A stretch of DNA of 64,000 bases from Burkholderia sp. 9120 (GCF_000745015.1 NZ_JQNA01000001.1:124001-188000), one strand, 5' to 3'; shown: positions 1 to 9,086, counted from the first letter of the stretch. Made by a program: numbers and translations. The notes: generated by a model from the letters alone, not told the origin.

Positions 1-477
1 GCCATGAGCGGCGCGTTCGCACAAACCCCCGCGCCGGCATCGGCACCGGCCGGCGCCATGGCGGCCCCCGCCGGCAAAGCCGGCCACGAGCGCAATGTCG
101 AAGACCGGATCGCCTACCTGCACTCGCAACTGAAGATCACCTCGGCGCAGGAATCGCAATGGAACGCTTTCGCCGACGTCATGCGCAGCAACGGCGAGAC
201 GATGGGCCAGTTGTTCCAGCAACGCAAGGCCGCGGGCAACCTGTCCGCGATCGACGACATGAAGCAATACGCTTCAATCGCGCAAGCCCATGCGGATGGC
301 ATGAAGAAGCTGGTCGACGCGTTCGACCCGCTGTATAGCAGCTTCTCGCCCGAGCAGAAGAAGCTGGCCGACGTGACGTTCCATCAGCCGGGCGGTCCGA
401 ACGCCGCTGCGCGTCATCACGGCAAGGGCAAGGCCGGCAAGGCTGCGCCGGCGCCGGCGAGCGACGCGGCGCAGTAA
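1..477 (+). CDS. Spy/CpxP-like periplasmic protein, 5' truncated
   Basis: The reading frame is open from the first base, and the first visible residues (MSGAFAQ) look like the end of a signal peptide with an AFAQ cleavage site. The true start therefore probably lies upstream of the window. The mature part is helical, with an ERNVEDRIAYLHSQLKITSAQ segment and an FSPEQKKLADVTFH segment, the pattern of LTXXQ-motif/Spy-CpxP-type periplasmic proteins that bind unfolded proteins or take part in envelope stress. It ends in a Lys/Ala/Pro-rich low-complexity tail. A strong intrinsic terminator follows 46 bp after the stop. The family assignment is from pattern recognition. Confidence 0.7.
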   Translation, partial: AMSGAFAQTPAPASAPAGAMAAPAGKAGHERNVEDRIAYLHSQLKITSAQESQWNAFADVMRSNGETMGQLFQQRKAAGNLSAIDDMKQYASIAQAHADGMKKLVDAFDPLYSSFSPEQKKLADVTFHQPGGPNAAARHHGKGKAGKAAPAPASDAAQ

Positions 478-523
478 TCGCGCGGAGCGATGCTTAGGTA
501 ATTCGATAGTTCAGCAGTAAGAA

Positions 524-567
524 GGGCGAGCGGCGCGAGCATTCGAGCCGCTCGCCCTGTTCTTTTT
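524..567 (+). terminator. Rho-independent terminator
   Basis: Perfect 11-bp arms GGGCGAGCGGC (524-534) and GCCGCTCGCCC (547-557) with a 12-nt loop are followed by a T-rich run. It ends the transcript of the truncated periplasmic protein gene. Confidence 0.85.
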
Positions 568-743
568 GGGGACCGGCGAGTGCTTCGTCGCGCGCTTATC
601 GCGCTACCCGACCCAAAACAAACCGATCGCCGGATCCATCTGGCATGATGCGAGTTCGCGGCCTCCGGCAACGGGTTCAGAGACACCTCGTCGCGATCCC
701 CTGCCCGCACGCTGCCATCACCATCTCTATCTCCGCCCGCTTC

Positions 744-1181
744 ATGAACGAACTGAAAAATCTCGATCTGAGTCAAGATCCGCACGCCCGTCGCGTCGTG
801 AAAGACGAAACCGTCAGCGTCGAATTCGCCGCCGTCGAAGGCGAACTGATGAGCCTCGAAGGCCCGAACCGTTATGTCCCGGGCGACGCGCTGATCACCG
901 GATCGACCGGCGACCGCTGGGTCGTCTCGCGCGAACGCTTCGACGCCAAATACGTCCCCGCCGACGCCGCGCTCGCGCACGGCGAAGCGGGCGCCTACCG
1001 CAACCGTCCGGCCGTCGTACTCGCCAGGCAGATGACCGAAGCGTTCTCGCTCGCGCGCTCCGCCGCCGGCGGCGACGTGCTGCGCGGTGTCGCCGGCGAC
1101 TGGATCATGCAATACGCGCCCGGCGATTACGGCGTGGTCCAGGCCGCACGCTTCGCGAAGGTTTATCGGCTTGCCGATTGA
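744..1181 (+). CDS. PGDYG domain protein
   Basis: A 145-residue cytoplasmic protein starting MNELKNLDLSQ. It carries a C-terminal MQYAPGDYGVVQ segment, the PGDYG signature that names a small family of unknown function. An in-frame ATG exists further upstream at 645, but the N-terminal 33 residues it would add look like non-coding sequence, so the ATG at 744 is preferred. No clear Shine-Dalgarno sequence is visible before it. It lies alone between a terminator and a convergent small gene. No activity can be assigned from the sequence. Confidence 0.75.
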   Translation: MNELKNLDLSQDPHARRVVKDETVSVEFAAVEGELMSLEGPNRYVPGDALITGSTGDRWVVSRERFDAKYVPADAALAHGEAGAYRNRPAVVLARQMTEAFSLARSAAGGDVLRGVAGDWIMQYAPGDYGVVQAARFAKVYRLAD

Positions 1182-1214
1182 GGGAGCTTGGGCCTGAAGC
1201 TCACGCCCCAGGCC

Positions 1215-1580
1215 TCAAGCAAACTCGTCGCCGAGATCCACCGTAACGTCACGCGGCACCGCCTCACCGTTCGCATACTGTTCTTCGAGCGAGCCGATAC
1301 TCGCTTCGACATACGCGCGCAACACGGCAAAGCTGCGGCCGCGCAACCGTGCCGGCGTCGCGCGATAACGCGCCAGCGCAGCCGGCGTGATCGCCACCGT
1401 CATCACGATGCGGCGCGCCGCCGCGCCGAAACGCATCGCCACCCAGTGAATCGCCAGCGTCGGCGTGCCATCTTCCGCCGCGCGCTGGATGAACTGCGTC
1501 TGCTCGGGAAACAGATCGCTGATGACTCGCGCCAATTCCTCGAACTCGGGATTCGCGCAGTCGTATTGGTAAGCTTCCAT
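1215..1580 (-). CDS. Conserved small protein of unknown function
   Basis: A 121-residue acidic protein (MEAYQYDCANPEF...) without signal peptide or membrane segment. Codon usage is typical of the neighbourhood and the protein has alternating helix/strand character. It resembles small Burkholderia-restricted DUF proteins (possibly DUF3022), but I cannot confirm the family. It is convergent with the PGDYG gene and lies 75 bp downstream of the YhfC-like protease gene on the same strand. Confidence 0.6.
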   Translation of the reverse strand: MEAYQYDCANPEFEELARVISDLFPEQTQFIQRAAEDGTPTLAIHWVAMRFGAAARRIVMTVAITPAALARYRATPARLRGRSFAVLRAYVEASIGSLEEQYANGEAVPRDVTVDLGDEFA

Positions 1581-1655
1581 GGGAAGGGTCCAGAGGTCAT
1601 GCTGAAGGGTCGGCCGCTCACGCGGAGCCGCCGACGAGATAACACCGCGGCCGGA

Positions 1656-2492
1656 TTATGCCGCGACCGCCGGCCGCCGGTACGTTCTGAACAACACCCC
1701 CACGACGATCAACGCGCCCAGCGCATACACGCCATCCACCGCGGCGAGCGGCACCAGTTGCGCCTGGAACAGCGCGGCGGGCACATCCACCAGCGCATGC
1801 AGCAGGATCGCGAGCGGCAGGATGCCGCGCCAGCCGGCGCGCAGACCGCGCCACATCAGCACCGACAAACCAATCTGGAAGATCAGCGCGGCCACGCGTT
1901 CGAGCGCGAAAATCCCGGCCGTCTGCGGCGTCAGACTGGCGAGGATCAGATGGATGCGCATCACCGAATCGGTCGGCAGGTTGCTCAGGTAGCCGTCCAG
2001 TTCGCCGCGATTTTCGAACACCGCGAACAGAATCCATTGAATCTGTACCAGCACACCCACCAGCCACGCTTCCGCGCCGCCATGGCCCAAGCCGTAGGTC
2101 AGCGCGGTGCCGTCGTCGCCGCGCGCGGCCGCGCTGTCCGACGTGATCGACGTAGTCGACGCCGCTTTAGCCGCGGCGCGCTTGAGCAGCAGCCGCATAC
2201 CGATGAAACGCCCCACTTCTTCGCAGATACCCGCGGCCAGCGCGCCGTACACCACGAAGGCCAGCGGATTGGCCAGGAAGGTGGCGGTCGCCTCGTTCCG
2301 ATGCAGCACGTAGTCGTTCAATGCCCGCTCGATCACCATCGCGAACAACGCGAAGATCGCGATACCGGTGATCGCATCACGCGGCCTCAGCGCGAGCGGC
2401 CGGCGCAGACGACGGTAGATCAGGAAAGGTAAGGCGGCGACCAGCAGCGTCGCGACGGCGAGACTGGAGAGGGTAAGCGGTGCTACAACCAT
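1656..2492 (-). CDS. YhfC-family intramembrane glutamic/metalloprotease
   Basis: A 278-residue multi-pass membrane protein with about seven hydrophobic segments. The conserved motifs of the YhfC (DUF2324) branch of CPBP-like intramembrane proteases are visible: EEVGRF (Glu91-Glu92), GLGHGGAEA (His137) and a C-terminal LLHALVD (His near 240). A low-complexity Ala/Ser/Thr insert (about 108-128) separates the first two motifs. The substrate is unknown. It lies 60 bp downstream of ptxS on the same strand, but its function does not obviously connect to ketogluconate metabolism. Confidence 0.75.
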   Translation of the reverse strand: MVVAPLTLSSLAVATLLVAALPFLIYRRLRRPLALRPRDAITGIAIFALFAMVIERALNDYVLHRNEATATFLANPLAFVVYGALAAGICEEVGRFIGMRLLLKRAAAKAASTTSITSDSAAARGDDGTALTYGLGHGGAEAWLVGVLVQIQWILFAVFENRGELDGYLSNLPTDSVMRIHLILASLTPQTAGIFALERVAALIFQIGLSVLMWRGLRAGWRGILPLAILLHALVDVPAALFQAQLVPLAAVDGVYALGALIVVGVLFRTYRRPAVAA

Positions 2493-2552
2493 GAGTGTCC
2501 TTGCAATGACCGGCGCGCACCCGCTGCGCGCCGCAGCCCGAATGATCGCAGA

Positions 2553-3716
2553 TCAGCGCGAAGTTGACGCGCGAACGATCAACTCTCCCGGCAGCAGACA
2601 GTCGCGCGCGGCAGTCTGAACGCCTTCGATGCGCTCGTGCAGGAACTCGACCGCGCGGTAGCCGATCTCGTAGGTCGGCTGGCGGATCGTCGTCACGCCG
2701 GTCAATTCGGCCCAGTCGGGGTCGTCGATGGAAAGCAGCGCGACGCGGCTTTGCCAGTCGGCGCCGTAGCGGGCTTTCAGGTGCAGCGCGAGACACAGCG
2801 CGACTGGCGCGTTGGCGGCGAATAGCGCGATGCGGCGCGGGTATGGGCCAACGGGAATAGCTGCCTCCCCTGGCTTCGCCAGGTTGCCGCCGCGGCCTGA
2901 ACGCCCCGCATGCGTGGCGGCGTCGATCGCGCGGTCCAGTTCGGCGAGGCTGCGTTCGACTTCGGCCGTATCTGCGAGATTCAGCACCAGCGTATGCCCA
3001 CGCGCGCCGCCTTTACCGCCCTGCTGGCCTGGAGCAACTTGCCCCGTTTGCCCCGTTTGCCCAACGTGCGCGCTCATCGCCTCACGAAACGCCGCCTCGC
3101 GCAATTGCCGCGAGCTGACCTGCTCGAACGGTTGAACGGCAAACCAGATTTCGTCGAAGCCGTTTTCGAGCAGATGCCGTGTGCCCAACTCAGCCGCCGC
3201 GCGATTGTCCAGCCCCACCATATCGGCGACCAGCCCATCGACCAGACGATCCACCAGCACCGCCGGAATCCCGCTGCCGACCACCGGCCGCAACGTCTCC
3301 TCACGCACGCCAAGCGCGTTGACGATCACGCCTTCTACCCGATACGTGGTCAGCAGTTGCAGATAGCGCCGCTCCATTTCGACTTCGTTGGCGGCATGGC
3401 AGATCAGCGGCATCAAACCGAGCGCGTGACAGGCGGCTTCCACGCCTTGCAGCACTTCGACGGTGTAGGGATTGGTCAGATCGGCGAGCAACATGCCGAT
3501 CAACCGGTTGCGGCCGCGCTTGAGGCCGCGCGCCATCTGGTTCGGCTGATAGTCGAGCCGTGCGATCGCGGCCTCGATCCGTGCGCGCAACTCCGGCGAC
3601 AACACGCTCATCTCGCCGTTCAGATAGCGCGAGATGCTGGTCTTGCCGGTGCCGGCTTCACGCGCGACGTCGGTAATCGTCGCGCGGCGCGGCGCGGTGT
3701 GCGGTGTCGTGCTCAT
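2553..3716 (-). CDS. ptxS: LacI-family repressor of the 2-ketogluconate operon (PtxS-like)
   Basis: A 387-residue LacI/GalR regulator with an N-terminal helix-turn-helix and hinge (ITDVAREAGTGKTSISRYLNG, then YQPNQMARGLKRGR) followed by a periplasmic-binding-protein-like effector domain. Two low-complexity Gly/Gln-rich inserts interrupt the effector domain (about residues 219-240 with repeated GQT units, and 270-293). These make it longer than the usual ~340 residues. Start ATG at 3716 is chosen because the HTH begins 13 residues later. An open frame extends upstream without coding character. It is the last gene of the kgu operon, 31 bp after kguD. In Pseudomonas PtxS binds 2-ketogluconate and represses the kgu genes; the 24-bp palindrome at 7999-8022 is the likely operator. 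Confidence 0.85.
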   Translation of the reverse strand: MSTTPHTAPRRATITDVAREAGTGKTSISRYLNGEMSVLSPELRARIEAAIARLDYQPNQMARGLKRGRNRLIGMLLADLTNPYTVEVLQGVEAACHALGLMPLICHAANEVEMERRYLQLLTTYRVEGVIVNALGVREETLRPVVGSGIPAVLVDRLVDGLVADMVGLDNRAAAELGTRHLLENGFDEIWFAVQPFEQVSSRQLREAAFREAMSAHVGQTGQTGQVAPGQQGGKGGARGHTLVLNLADTAEVERSLAELDRAIDAATHAGRSGRGGNLAKPGEAAIPVGPYPRRIALFAANAPVALCLALHLKARYGADWQSRVALLSIDDPDWAELTGVTTIRQPTYEIGYRAVEFLHERIEGVQTAARDCLLPGELIVRASTSR

Positions 3717-3747
3717 CGGCGCCTCGCCCGGCCGTTCACGCGTTGCC

Positions 3748-4713
3748 TCACTGGCCCAGAACCTCACGATTGACGATGTTATTCGCGAGCGTCCCTTGCA
3801 ACGCGGCGACCAGATTTTCCGCCGCGTTGCGCGCCATCGCGTGACGCGTCTCATGGGTCGCCGAGCCGATGTGCGGCAGCGCGACCACGTTCGCGAGCTT
3901 CAACAGCGGCGAGTCGGCCGGCAACGGCTCGGTCTCGAACACGTCGAGTCCCGCGCCGCGAATCGTGCCGTTTTGCAGCGCCTCGATCAGCGCCGGTTCG
4001 TCGACGGTCGCACCGCGCGACGCGTTGATCAGAATCGCGCCCGGCTTCATCGACCTGAGTTCGGCCGCGCCGATCAGATGCTTCGTCTCAGCCGTGAGCG
4101 GCACTTGCAGGCAGACGAAATCGGCCGTGGCCAGCAGCTCCGCCAGCTCGACGCGCCGCGCGCCGTAAGCCTGTTCGGCCTGCGGATTCGCGCTGCGGTT
4201 GGTGTACAGCACCTTCATGTTGAAGCCCAGCGCCGCGCGCCGCGCGACCGCGCCGCCGATGCGCCCCAGGCCGACGATGCCGAGCGTCTTGCCCTGCACG
4301 TCGACGCCGAAGTGAGCCGGCCCGATGCTCTGCCGCCACTCGCCCGCCTTCACCCAGTCGGCGAGTTCGACCACCCGGCGCGCTGACGCGAGAATCAGTG
4401 AAAACACGGTATCGGCCGTGGATTCGGTCAGCACGTCCGGCGTGTGCGCGAGCACGATGCCACGACGCGTCAGATCGGCCACGTCGAACTGATCGAAGCC
4501 CACCGAGATGGTCGACAGCGCCTTGAGCCGCGTCGCGCCTTCGAGCATGGCCGGCGTGATCTTCACGCTCGAACCGATGCCGCCGTCCGCGTCTCGCAGC
4601 GCCGCGACGAACGTGTCGTGCTGAGCCGCATCGACCTGCACGACCTCCCCATGCTGCTGCAGATACGCGAGCACATCTTCGGGCAGCGGCTTCCAGGCGA
4701 CGATCTTCTTCAT
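3748..4713 (-). CDS. kguD: 2-ketogluconate 6-phosphate reductase (D-2-hydroxyacid dehydrogenase)
   Basis: A 321-residue D-isomer-specific 2-hydroxyacid dehydrogenase. It has an NAD(P)-binding GLGRIGGAVARR motif near residues 148-159, the ASRG/catalytic Arg segment (INASRGATVDEPALIEAL), the Glu in DVFETEPLP and the catalytic His in LPHIGSAT. The nearest characterised relatives are gluconate 2-dehydrogenase/GhrB and Pseudomonas KguD, which reduces 2-keto-6-phosphogluconate to 6-phosphogluconate. The role follows from its place between the kguT transporter gene (4 bp away) and ptxS. GhrB-type glyoxylate/hydroxypyruvate reductase activity is the alternative. Confidence 0.88.
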   Translation of the reverse strand: MKKIVAWKPLPEDVLAYLQQHGEVVQVDAAQHDTFVAALRDADGGIGSSVKITPAMLEGATRLKALSTISVGFDQFDVADLTRRGIVLAHTPDVLTESTADTVFSLILASARRVVELADWVKAGEWRQSIGPAHFGVDVQGKTLGIVGLGRIGGAVARRAALGFNMKVLYTNRSANPQAEQAYGARRVELAELLATADFVCLQVPLTAETKHLIGAAELRSMKPGAILINASRGATVDEPALIEALQNGTIRGAGLDVFETEPLPADSPLLKLANVVALPHIGSATHETRHAMARNAAENLVAALQGTLANNIVNREVLGQ

Positions 4714-4717
4714 CAGC

Positions 4718-6013
4718 TTATTTTCCTTGCAACGGTGTAGCGAGCGGGGCCGCGTTGTTCGGCGTCTGATCCTGCTGCTGCGGCTTGACGATCAGCGTCA
4801 GGATCACCGCGGCGACCAGCGCCACGCTCATGAATGCATACGACGCCGACGGCGAACCGGTGGCGCCGTTCAGATAACCGACCACATACGAGCCGACGAA
4901 CGAACCGAGCGCGCCCATGCTGTTGATCAGCGCCATGGCGCCGCCCGCGACGTTCTTCGGCAGCAACTCCGGCACGATCGCGAAGAACGGCCCGTACGGC
5001 GCGTACATCGCACCGCCGGCGATCACCAGCAGCGCATACGAGAGCCAGAAGTGCGTGGAACCGAGTGCGTACGACGCCGCGAACGCCACCGCGCCGACCA
5101 GCAGGAACGGCCACACGAACACTTTGCGGCGATTGAGTTTATCCGATGCCCACGAAGCTGCAAGCATCGCGATGGTCGCGGCCAGATACGGCAGCGCCGA
5201 GAGCCAGCCGGTTTCGACCATGCCGAGCGTCGAACCGTTCTTCAGGATCGACGGCAGCCACAGCACGAAGCCGTACACGCCGATACTCCAGCAGAAATAT
5301 TGCGCGCACAGCTTGATCACCGCGGGATTGCGAAACGCCTCGCTATAGTTGCGCACCGGCTTGATCGCGGCCTGCTCGGCGCGCAGCGTTTGCGCGAGAT
5401 CGTCCTTTTGCTGTTGGGTCAGCCACGACACCTGTTGCGGCTTGTCCTGCACGATGAACCACCAGCACACTGCCCAGATGATCGCGGGCGCGCCCTCGGC
5501 GATGAACATGTGACGCCAGCCGAACGAATGCACCAGATAGCCGGACACGACCGACATCCACAGCACGGTGACCGGATTGCCGAGAATCAGGAAGGTGTTG
5601 GCGCGCGAGCGTTCGCCCTTGGTGAACCAGTTGCTGATGAAGATCAGCATGGCCGGCATCACCGCGGCCTCGACCACGCCGAGCGCGAAGCGGATCACCA
5701 TCAGCGACGGAATATTGCTGACCATGCCGGTCAGCGCCGCGCAGCCGCCCCACAGCACGAGGCTCCAGAACACGAGCTTCTTGACGCTGCGGCGTTCGGC
5801 GTAGATCGCGCCGGGAATCTGGAAGAAGAAATAGCCGAGGAAGAACAGCGCGCCAATCAGCGACGCCAACCCTTTGCTGATGCCGAGATCCTGGTTGATG
5901 CCGGCCGCCGACGCGAAGCCGAAGTTCGCGCGGTCCAGGTAAGCGAGGCTGTAGGTGATGAATACGATCGGCATGATCGTCCACCAGCGGCGAATCGCGA
6001 TCGATGAGGTCAT
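4718..6013 (-). CDS. kguT: 2-ketogluconate MFS transporter
   Basis: A 431-residue major facilitator of the anion:cation symporter (ACS) family with 12 hydrophobic segments. The N-terminus (RRWWTIMPIVFITYSLAYLDRANFGFA) is diagnostic of KguT/GudP/ExuT-type sugar-acid transporters. Start ATG 6013 has AAGGAGAC 7 nt upstream; an in-frame extension to 6058 is not needed. Position between kguK and kguD supports 2-ketogluconate import across the inner membrane. The 121-bp gap to kguK is the largest in the operon. Confidence 0.88.
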   Translation of the reverse strand: MTSSIAIRRWWTIMPIVFITYSLAYLDRANFGFASAAGINQDLGISKGLASLIGALFFLGYFFFQIPGAIYAERRSVKKLVFWSLVLWGGCAALTGMVSNIPSLMVIRFALGVVEAAVMPAMLIFISNWFTKGERSRANTFLILGNPVTVLWMSVVSGYLVHSFGWRHMFIAEGAPAIIWAVCWWFIVQDKPQQVSWLTQQQKDDLAQTLRAEQAAIKPVRNYSEAFRNPAVIKLCAQYFCWSIGVYGFVLWLPSILKNGSTLGMVETGWLSALPYLAATIAMLAASWASDKLNRRKVFVWPFLLVGAVAFAASYALGSTHFWLSYALLVIAGGAMYAPYGPFFAIVPELLPKNVAGGAMALINSMGALGSFVGSYVVGYLNGATGSPSASYAFMSVALVAAVILTLIVKPQQQDQTPNNAAPLATPLQGK

Positions 6014-6134
6014 GGGTGTCTCCTTTGACGGCTTCCCGAAACAATGATGAACGGTCATGGGGCGCGGTTCGGCGCGCTCTTGGTGTTGGGGGTTGGGGCT
6101 CGGCCGTTGGGGGCCTAACGCTGCCGCTCGTCGT

Positions 6135-7124
6135 TCACAACGCGGTCGCGACCGACGGCACGTCGGCCAGTTCGAGCGCGTCGAGTTCGGCGCGGGTCGG
6201 CAAGCCTTCCGAATCGCCGATCACCTGAATCGCCAGCGCGCCGATGCGATTGCCGCGCGCCACGGCTTGCGGCAGCGTGCGGCCTTCGAGCAGCGCGCTG
6301 ACCACGCCGACCGCGAAACCATCGCCCGCGCCGACCGTATCCACCACCTTCGCGACCGGGCGGCCGGGAATCATCGCGGCATCGTCGGCGGTGCGGAAAT
6401 ACGCGCCTTGTGCGCCGAGTTTGATGATCACGCCGCGCGCGCCCTGGTCGAGATAGAACTTCGCGATGTCGTCCGGCTTCGTGTAGCCGGTCAGAATCTC
6501 GCCCTCGCCAATGCCGGGCAACACCCAGTCGGCCAGCGCAGCCAGCGCATTCAAACCGTCGACCATCGCGGCGCGTGACGGCCACAAGGTCGGGCGCAGA
6601 TTCGGGTCGAACGAAATCGTCTTGCCGGCGGTGCGCATTTCGCGCGCGAGATGAAACGCGAGTTCACGCGAACTCGCCGAGATCGCCGGGGCCACGCCGG
6701 TCAGGTGCAGGTGACGCGCGGGCAGCACATAGTCCGTCGCGTAGTCCGCCAACGACAGATGACTCGCCGCCGAGCCTTTGCGGAAGTACTCGATCGCCGG
6801 GTCGCTGCCGTCGTCGTTTTTCGACTTCAACTGGAAGCCGGTCGGATAGTGTTCGTCGGTCGTCACGCAGCGCTGATCGATGCCCTCTTTCGTCAACGCA
6901 TCGCGCACGAACTGGCCGAACGAGTCGCTGCCGACGCGGCTCATCCAGCCCACCTTGAAGCCGAGCCGCGACAGGCCGATCGCCACATTCAGATCGGCGC
7001 CGGCAACGCGTTTGGTGAACTGCCCGACCGCCGCGAGCGCGCCGGTTTCGGCGGCTACGAACATGGCCATGGCTTCGCCGTAGGTGATGACGTCGAGTGC
7101 TGCGTGGGGGTTGGTGTTGCTCAT
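6135..7124 (-). CDS. kguK: 2-ketogluconokinase / 2-keto-3-deoxygluconokinase (PfkB family)
   Basis: A 329-residue PfkB/ribokinase-family sugar kinase. The ATP-binding and catalytic signature DTVGAGDGFAVG is near residues 279-290. The N-terminus ITYGEAMAMFVA and the GADLNVAIGLSRLG segment match KdgK/KguK. It phosphorylates 2-ketogluconate (or KDG) at C6 before reduction by KguD. ATG at 7124 is chosen because AGGAG lies 6-7 nt upstream. It sits 69 bp after kguE. Confidence 0.86.
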   Translation of the reverse strand: MSNTNPHAALDVITYGEAMAMFVAAETGALAAVGQFTKRVAGADLNVAIGLSRLGFKVGWMSRVGSDSFGQFVRDALTKEGIDQRCVTTDEHYPTGFQLKSKNDDGSDPAIEYFRKGSAASHLSLADYATDYVLPARHLHLTGVAPAISASSRELAFHLAREMRTAGKTISFDPNLRPTLWPSRAAMVDGLNALAALADWVLPGIGEGEILTGYTKPDDIAKFYLDQGARGVIIKLGAQGAYFRTADDAAMIPGRPVAKVVDTVGAGDGFAVGVVSALLEGRTLPQAVARGNRIGALAIQVIGDSEGLPTRAELDALELADVPSVATAL

Positions 7125-7193
7125 GCTTCGCTCCTGCATTGATTCGCTGTGTGCTGTTTTCTCTACCGCTTTCTCTCAGGTCCCGCGCACCGC

Positions 7194-7967
7194 TTACGCC
7201 GCCGCCAGCCACGCGACGTAATGCGCCGCGTCCGCATCGATACGATTCGTCTCGAACGGAAACTCAATACCGCGCGGCACAGTCCGCGGCAGCGCGTCGA
7301 GCACCGCGGCGAACTGCGCATCGTCGGCGGCCGGGGCGGCGGGAAAACGCCGCGCGCCCTCGCCCGTCGTCGTCTTGCAATGGATATAGTCGACGTGCGC
7401 CGCCAACGGCCCGGCCGCGTCGAGCGGCGCGACATCGCGCCAGGCCCAGTTGCCGATGTCGAAGGTCATGCCGAGCAGGTCCGCGTGGCCCTCGCGCGCC
7501 AGCGCGTCGAACAGGCCGACGAACTGGTCGAGCGAACCGCCCTCGGCCAGTTGCCCGTTTTCGACGACCAGTCGCAGATCCGCGCAACGCAGGTGATCGG
7601 CGATCACGGCCGCGTTGGCCTCACGGGCGAACCCGCCCAGTTGCAGCTTCACGAAGCGCGCGCCGAGCGCCAACGCTTCTTCGATCGACAGGCGCAGCGC
7701 GTCGGCGTCGAGCGTGCCGTCTGCCGCGTATAGCGAGGCCGGCGTCGAGTACACGCGCCACAAACCCAGCGCCGCGATCCGCTCGCCGAGTTCGCGCAGC
7801 TTGTGTGGGACGGCGTCGGTTTCGTCGGCGAACAACTCGCGACGCACTTCGAAACCCGTCGCGCCGGCTTGCCGGCTCGCTTCCGCCCACTTCAGATGAC
7901 CGTGCGCACGTACCGCGTCCATCCCGAACGCGCTGGCGACGATCACCACGTCCACTGCGTCAGTCAT
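7194..7967 (-). CDS. kguE: Sugar phosphate isomerase/epimerase-like protein KguE
   Basis: A 257-residue TIM-barrel protein of the xylose-isomerase-like (AP endonuclease 2) superfamily. It shows the strand-end acidic and His residues typical of this fold (FEVRRELF, LVVENGQ, MTFDIGNWAW, HVDYIHCKTT, GIEFPFE). It is the first gene of the operon, as in Pseudomonas kguEKTD, and its biochemical role there is poorly defined. ATG at 7967 begins immediately before the first strand (DAVDVVIVASAFG). The open frame upstream of it contains the operator palindrome and is not coding. Confidence 0.82.
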   Translation of the reverse strand: MTDAVDVVIVASAFGMDAVRAHGHLKWAEASRQAGATGFEVRRELFADETDAVPHKLRELGERIAALGLWRVYSTPASLYAADGTLDADALRLSIEEALALGARFVKLQLGGFAREANAAVIADHLRCADLRLVVENGQLAEGGSLDQFVGLFDALAREGHADLLGMTFDIGNWAWRDVAPLDAAGPLAAHVDYIHCKTTTGEGARRFPAAPAADDAQFAAVLDALPRTVPRGIEFPFETNRIDADAAHYVAWLAAA

Positions 7968-7998
7968 GTCGAATTTACCCAATCCTGTCTGCCAATCG

Positions 7999-8022
7999 GC
8001 ATTTGGAACCGGTTCCAAATGC
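7999..8022. promoter_or_regulatory. Candidate PtxS operator upstream of kguE
   Basis: A perfect 24-bp palindrome with core TTTGGAACCGGTTCCAAA and a central CCGG, 31 bp upstream of the kguE start. LacI-family operators are palindromes with a central CG. The Pseudomonas PtxS site (TGAAACCGGTTTCA) is nearly the same, which supports autoregulated repression of the kguEKTD-ptxS operon. Confidence 0.85.
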
Positions 8023-8183
8023 GTTTCGAAAAAAAGCGCCGAGGCGCTTGCGATGCCGGAATAGTGCGCCGGGGCCGGCGTCATGCACCATAGTGGAAAT
8101 CCCCAGGGGTGGGCTTCGCGTGTTAGCGAGGCGGCGTGTTGGCGAGTTGGCTGATCGGCCAGCAAGTCCCCCGCGCCCCTCGC

Positions 8184-9086
8184 TCAAGCCCCCTCCGCCA
8201 GACACAACGCGAGAAACTGCTCCACCACCCGCGCCGGCGCACTCGCGTGCGGCACGAGGATCGACAAGCGTCGCGTCAGCGGTTCCGGGCTCAGCGAGAA
8301 CAAACGCAGCGCGCCGTTTTCATGCCGCATCGACATGGCCGACACGAAACCGATGCCCATGCCAGCCCGCACCGCCTCCTTCACGCCTTCCACGCCGGCA
8401 ATCTCCAGCGCCACGCGCATCGGCACACCTGCCCGGGCAAACGCGCGCTCGACGATCTGCCGCACACCCGAGCCGGTCTCGCGCAACACCAGCGGATAGT
8501 CACCGAACGCCGCCAGTTCGACGCGGCCGCCCTCACCACCCGCCCCGCTCAACCGCGCCAACGGGTGCGAGCTCGGCATGATCGCGACGATCTCATCCTC
8601 GCGCCACGCATGCACCGCGGTGTCCGGCGGCAAATCCGCGCCAACCGGTCCTTCGATCATCGCGATGTCGACCGAACCCAGCGCGCCGACGATTTCCGTG
8701 GTGTTGCCATCGGCGGCATGCAGCGTGACCTCAGGGAAGCGCCGATGAAACTCGGCGATCAGATACGGCAGCAGATAGCTCGCCGGCGTGGTGCTCGCGC
8801 CGATCCGCAAGGTGCCCTGCTCCAACCCGCGCAACGCGTCGCGGTACGCATGCGCCTGCCGCCAGGTATCGCGCAGCCGCGTCGCATAGCTCGCCAACTG
8901 CTCGCCGGCGGGCGTCAGACGCACGCCGCGGCCGTCGCGCTGATAAAGCGGTTCGCCGAATTCGTCCTGCAACTGCCGCAACTGGCCGGACACGGCCGGC
9001 TGCGACAAATGCATCGCAACCGCCGCCCGGCTGATGTTGCGATGCTCGGCGACGGCAGCGAACGTTATAAGTTGATCGGGGGTCAT
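8184..9086 (-). CDS. LysR-family regulator divergent from yeiH
   Basis: A 300-residue LysR-type regulator. N-terminal winged HTH (ITFAAVAEHRNISRAAVAMHLSQPAVSGQLRQLQDEFG), then an inducer-binding domain with the LRIGASTTPASYLLP and MIEGPVG strands seen in CysL/CbbR/YeiE-type members. It is divergently transcribed from yeiH with 123 bp between the starts. The same pairing occurs in many proteobacteria (YeiE-YeiH), so it probably controls yeiH. An alternative in-frame start lies 9 nt upstream (9095). Confidence 0.85.
   Translation of the reverse strand: MTPDQLITFAAVAEHRNISRAAVAMHLSQPAVSGQLRQLQDEFGEPLYQRDGRGVRLTPAGEQLASYATRLRDTWRQAHAYRDALRGLEQGTLRIGASTTPASYLLPYLIAEFHRRFPEVTLHAADGNTTEIVGALGSVDIAMIEGPVGADLPPDTAVHAWREDEIVAIMPSSHPLARLSGAGGEGGRVELAAFGDYPLVLRETGSGVRQIVERAFARAGVPMRVALEIAGVEGVKEAVRAGMGIGFVSAMSMRHENGALRLFSLSPEPLTRRLSILVPHASAPARVVEQFLALCLAEGA

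Noticed and set aside
1188..2432. 414-codon plus-strand frame
   Set aside because: Arg/His/Gln-rich shadow of the small unknown gene and the YhfC protease gene, which have proper protein character on the other strand.
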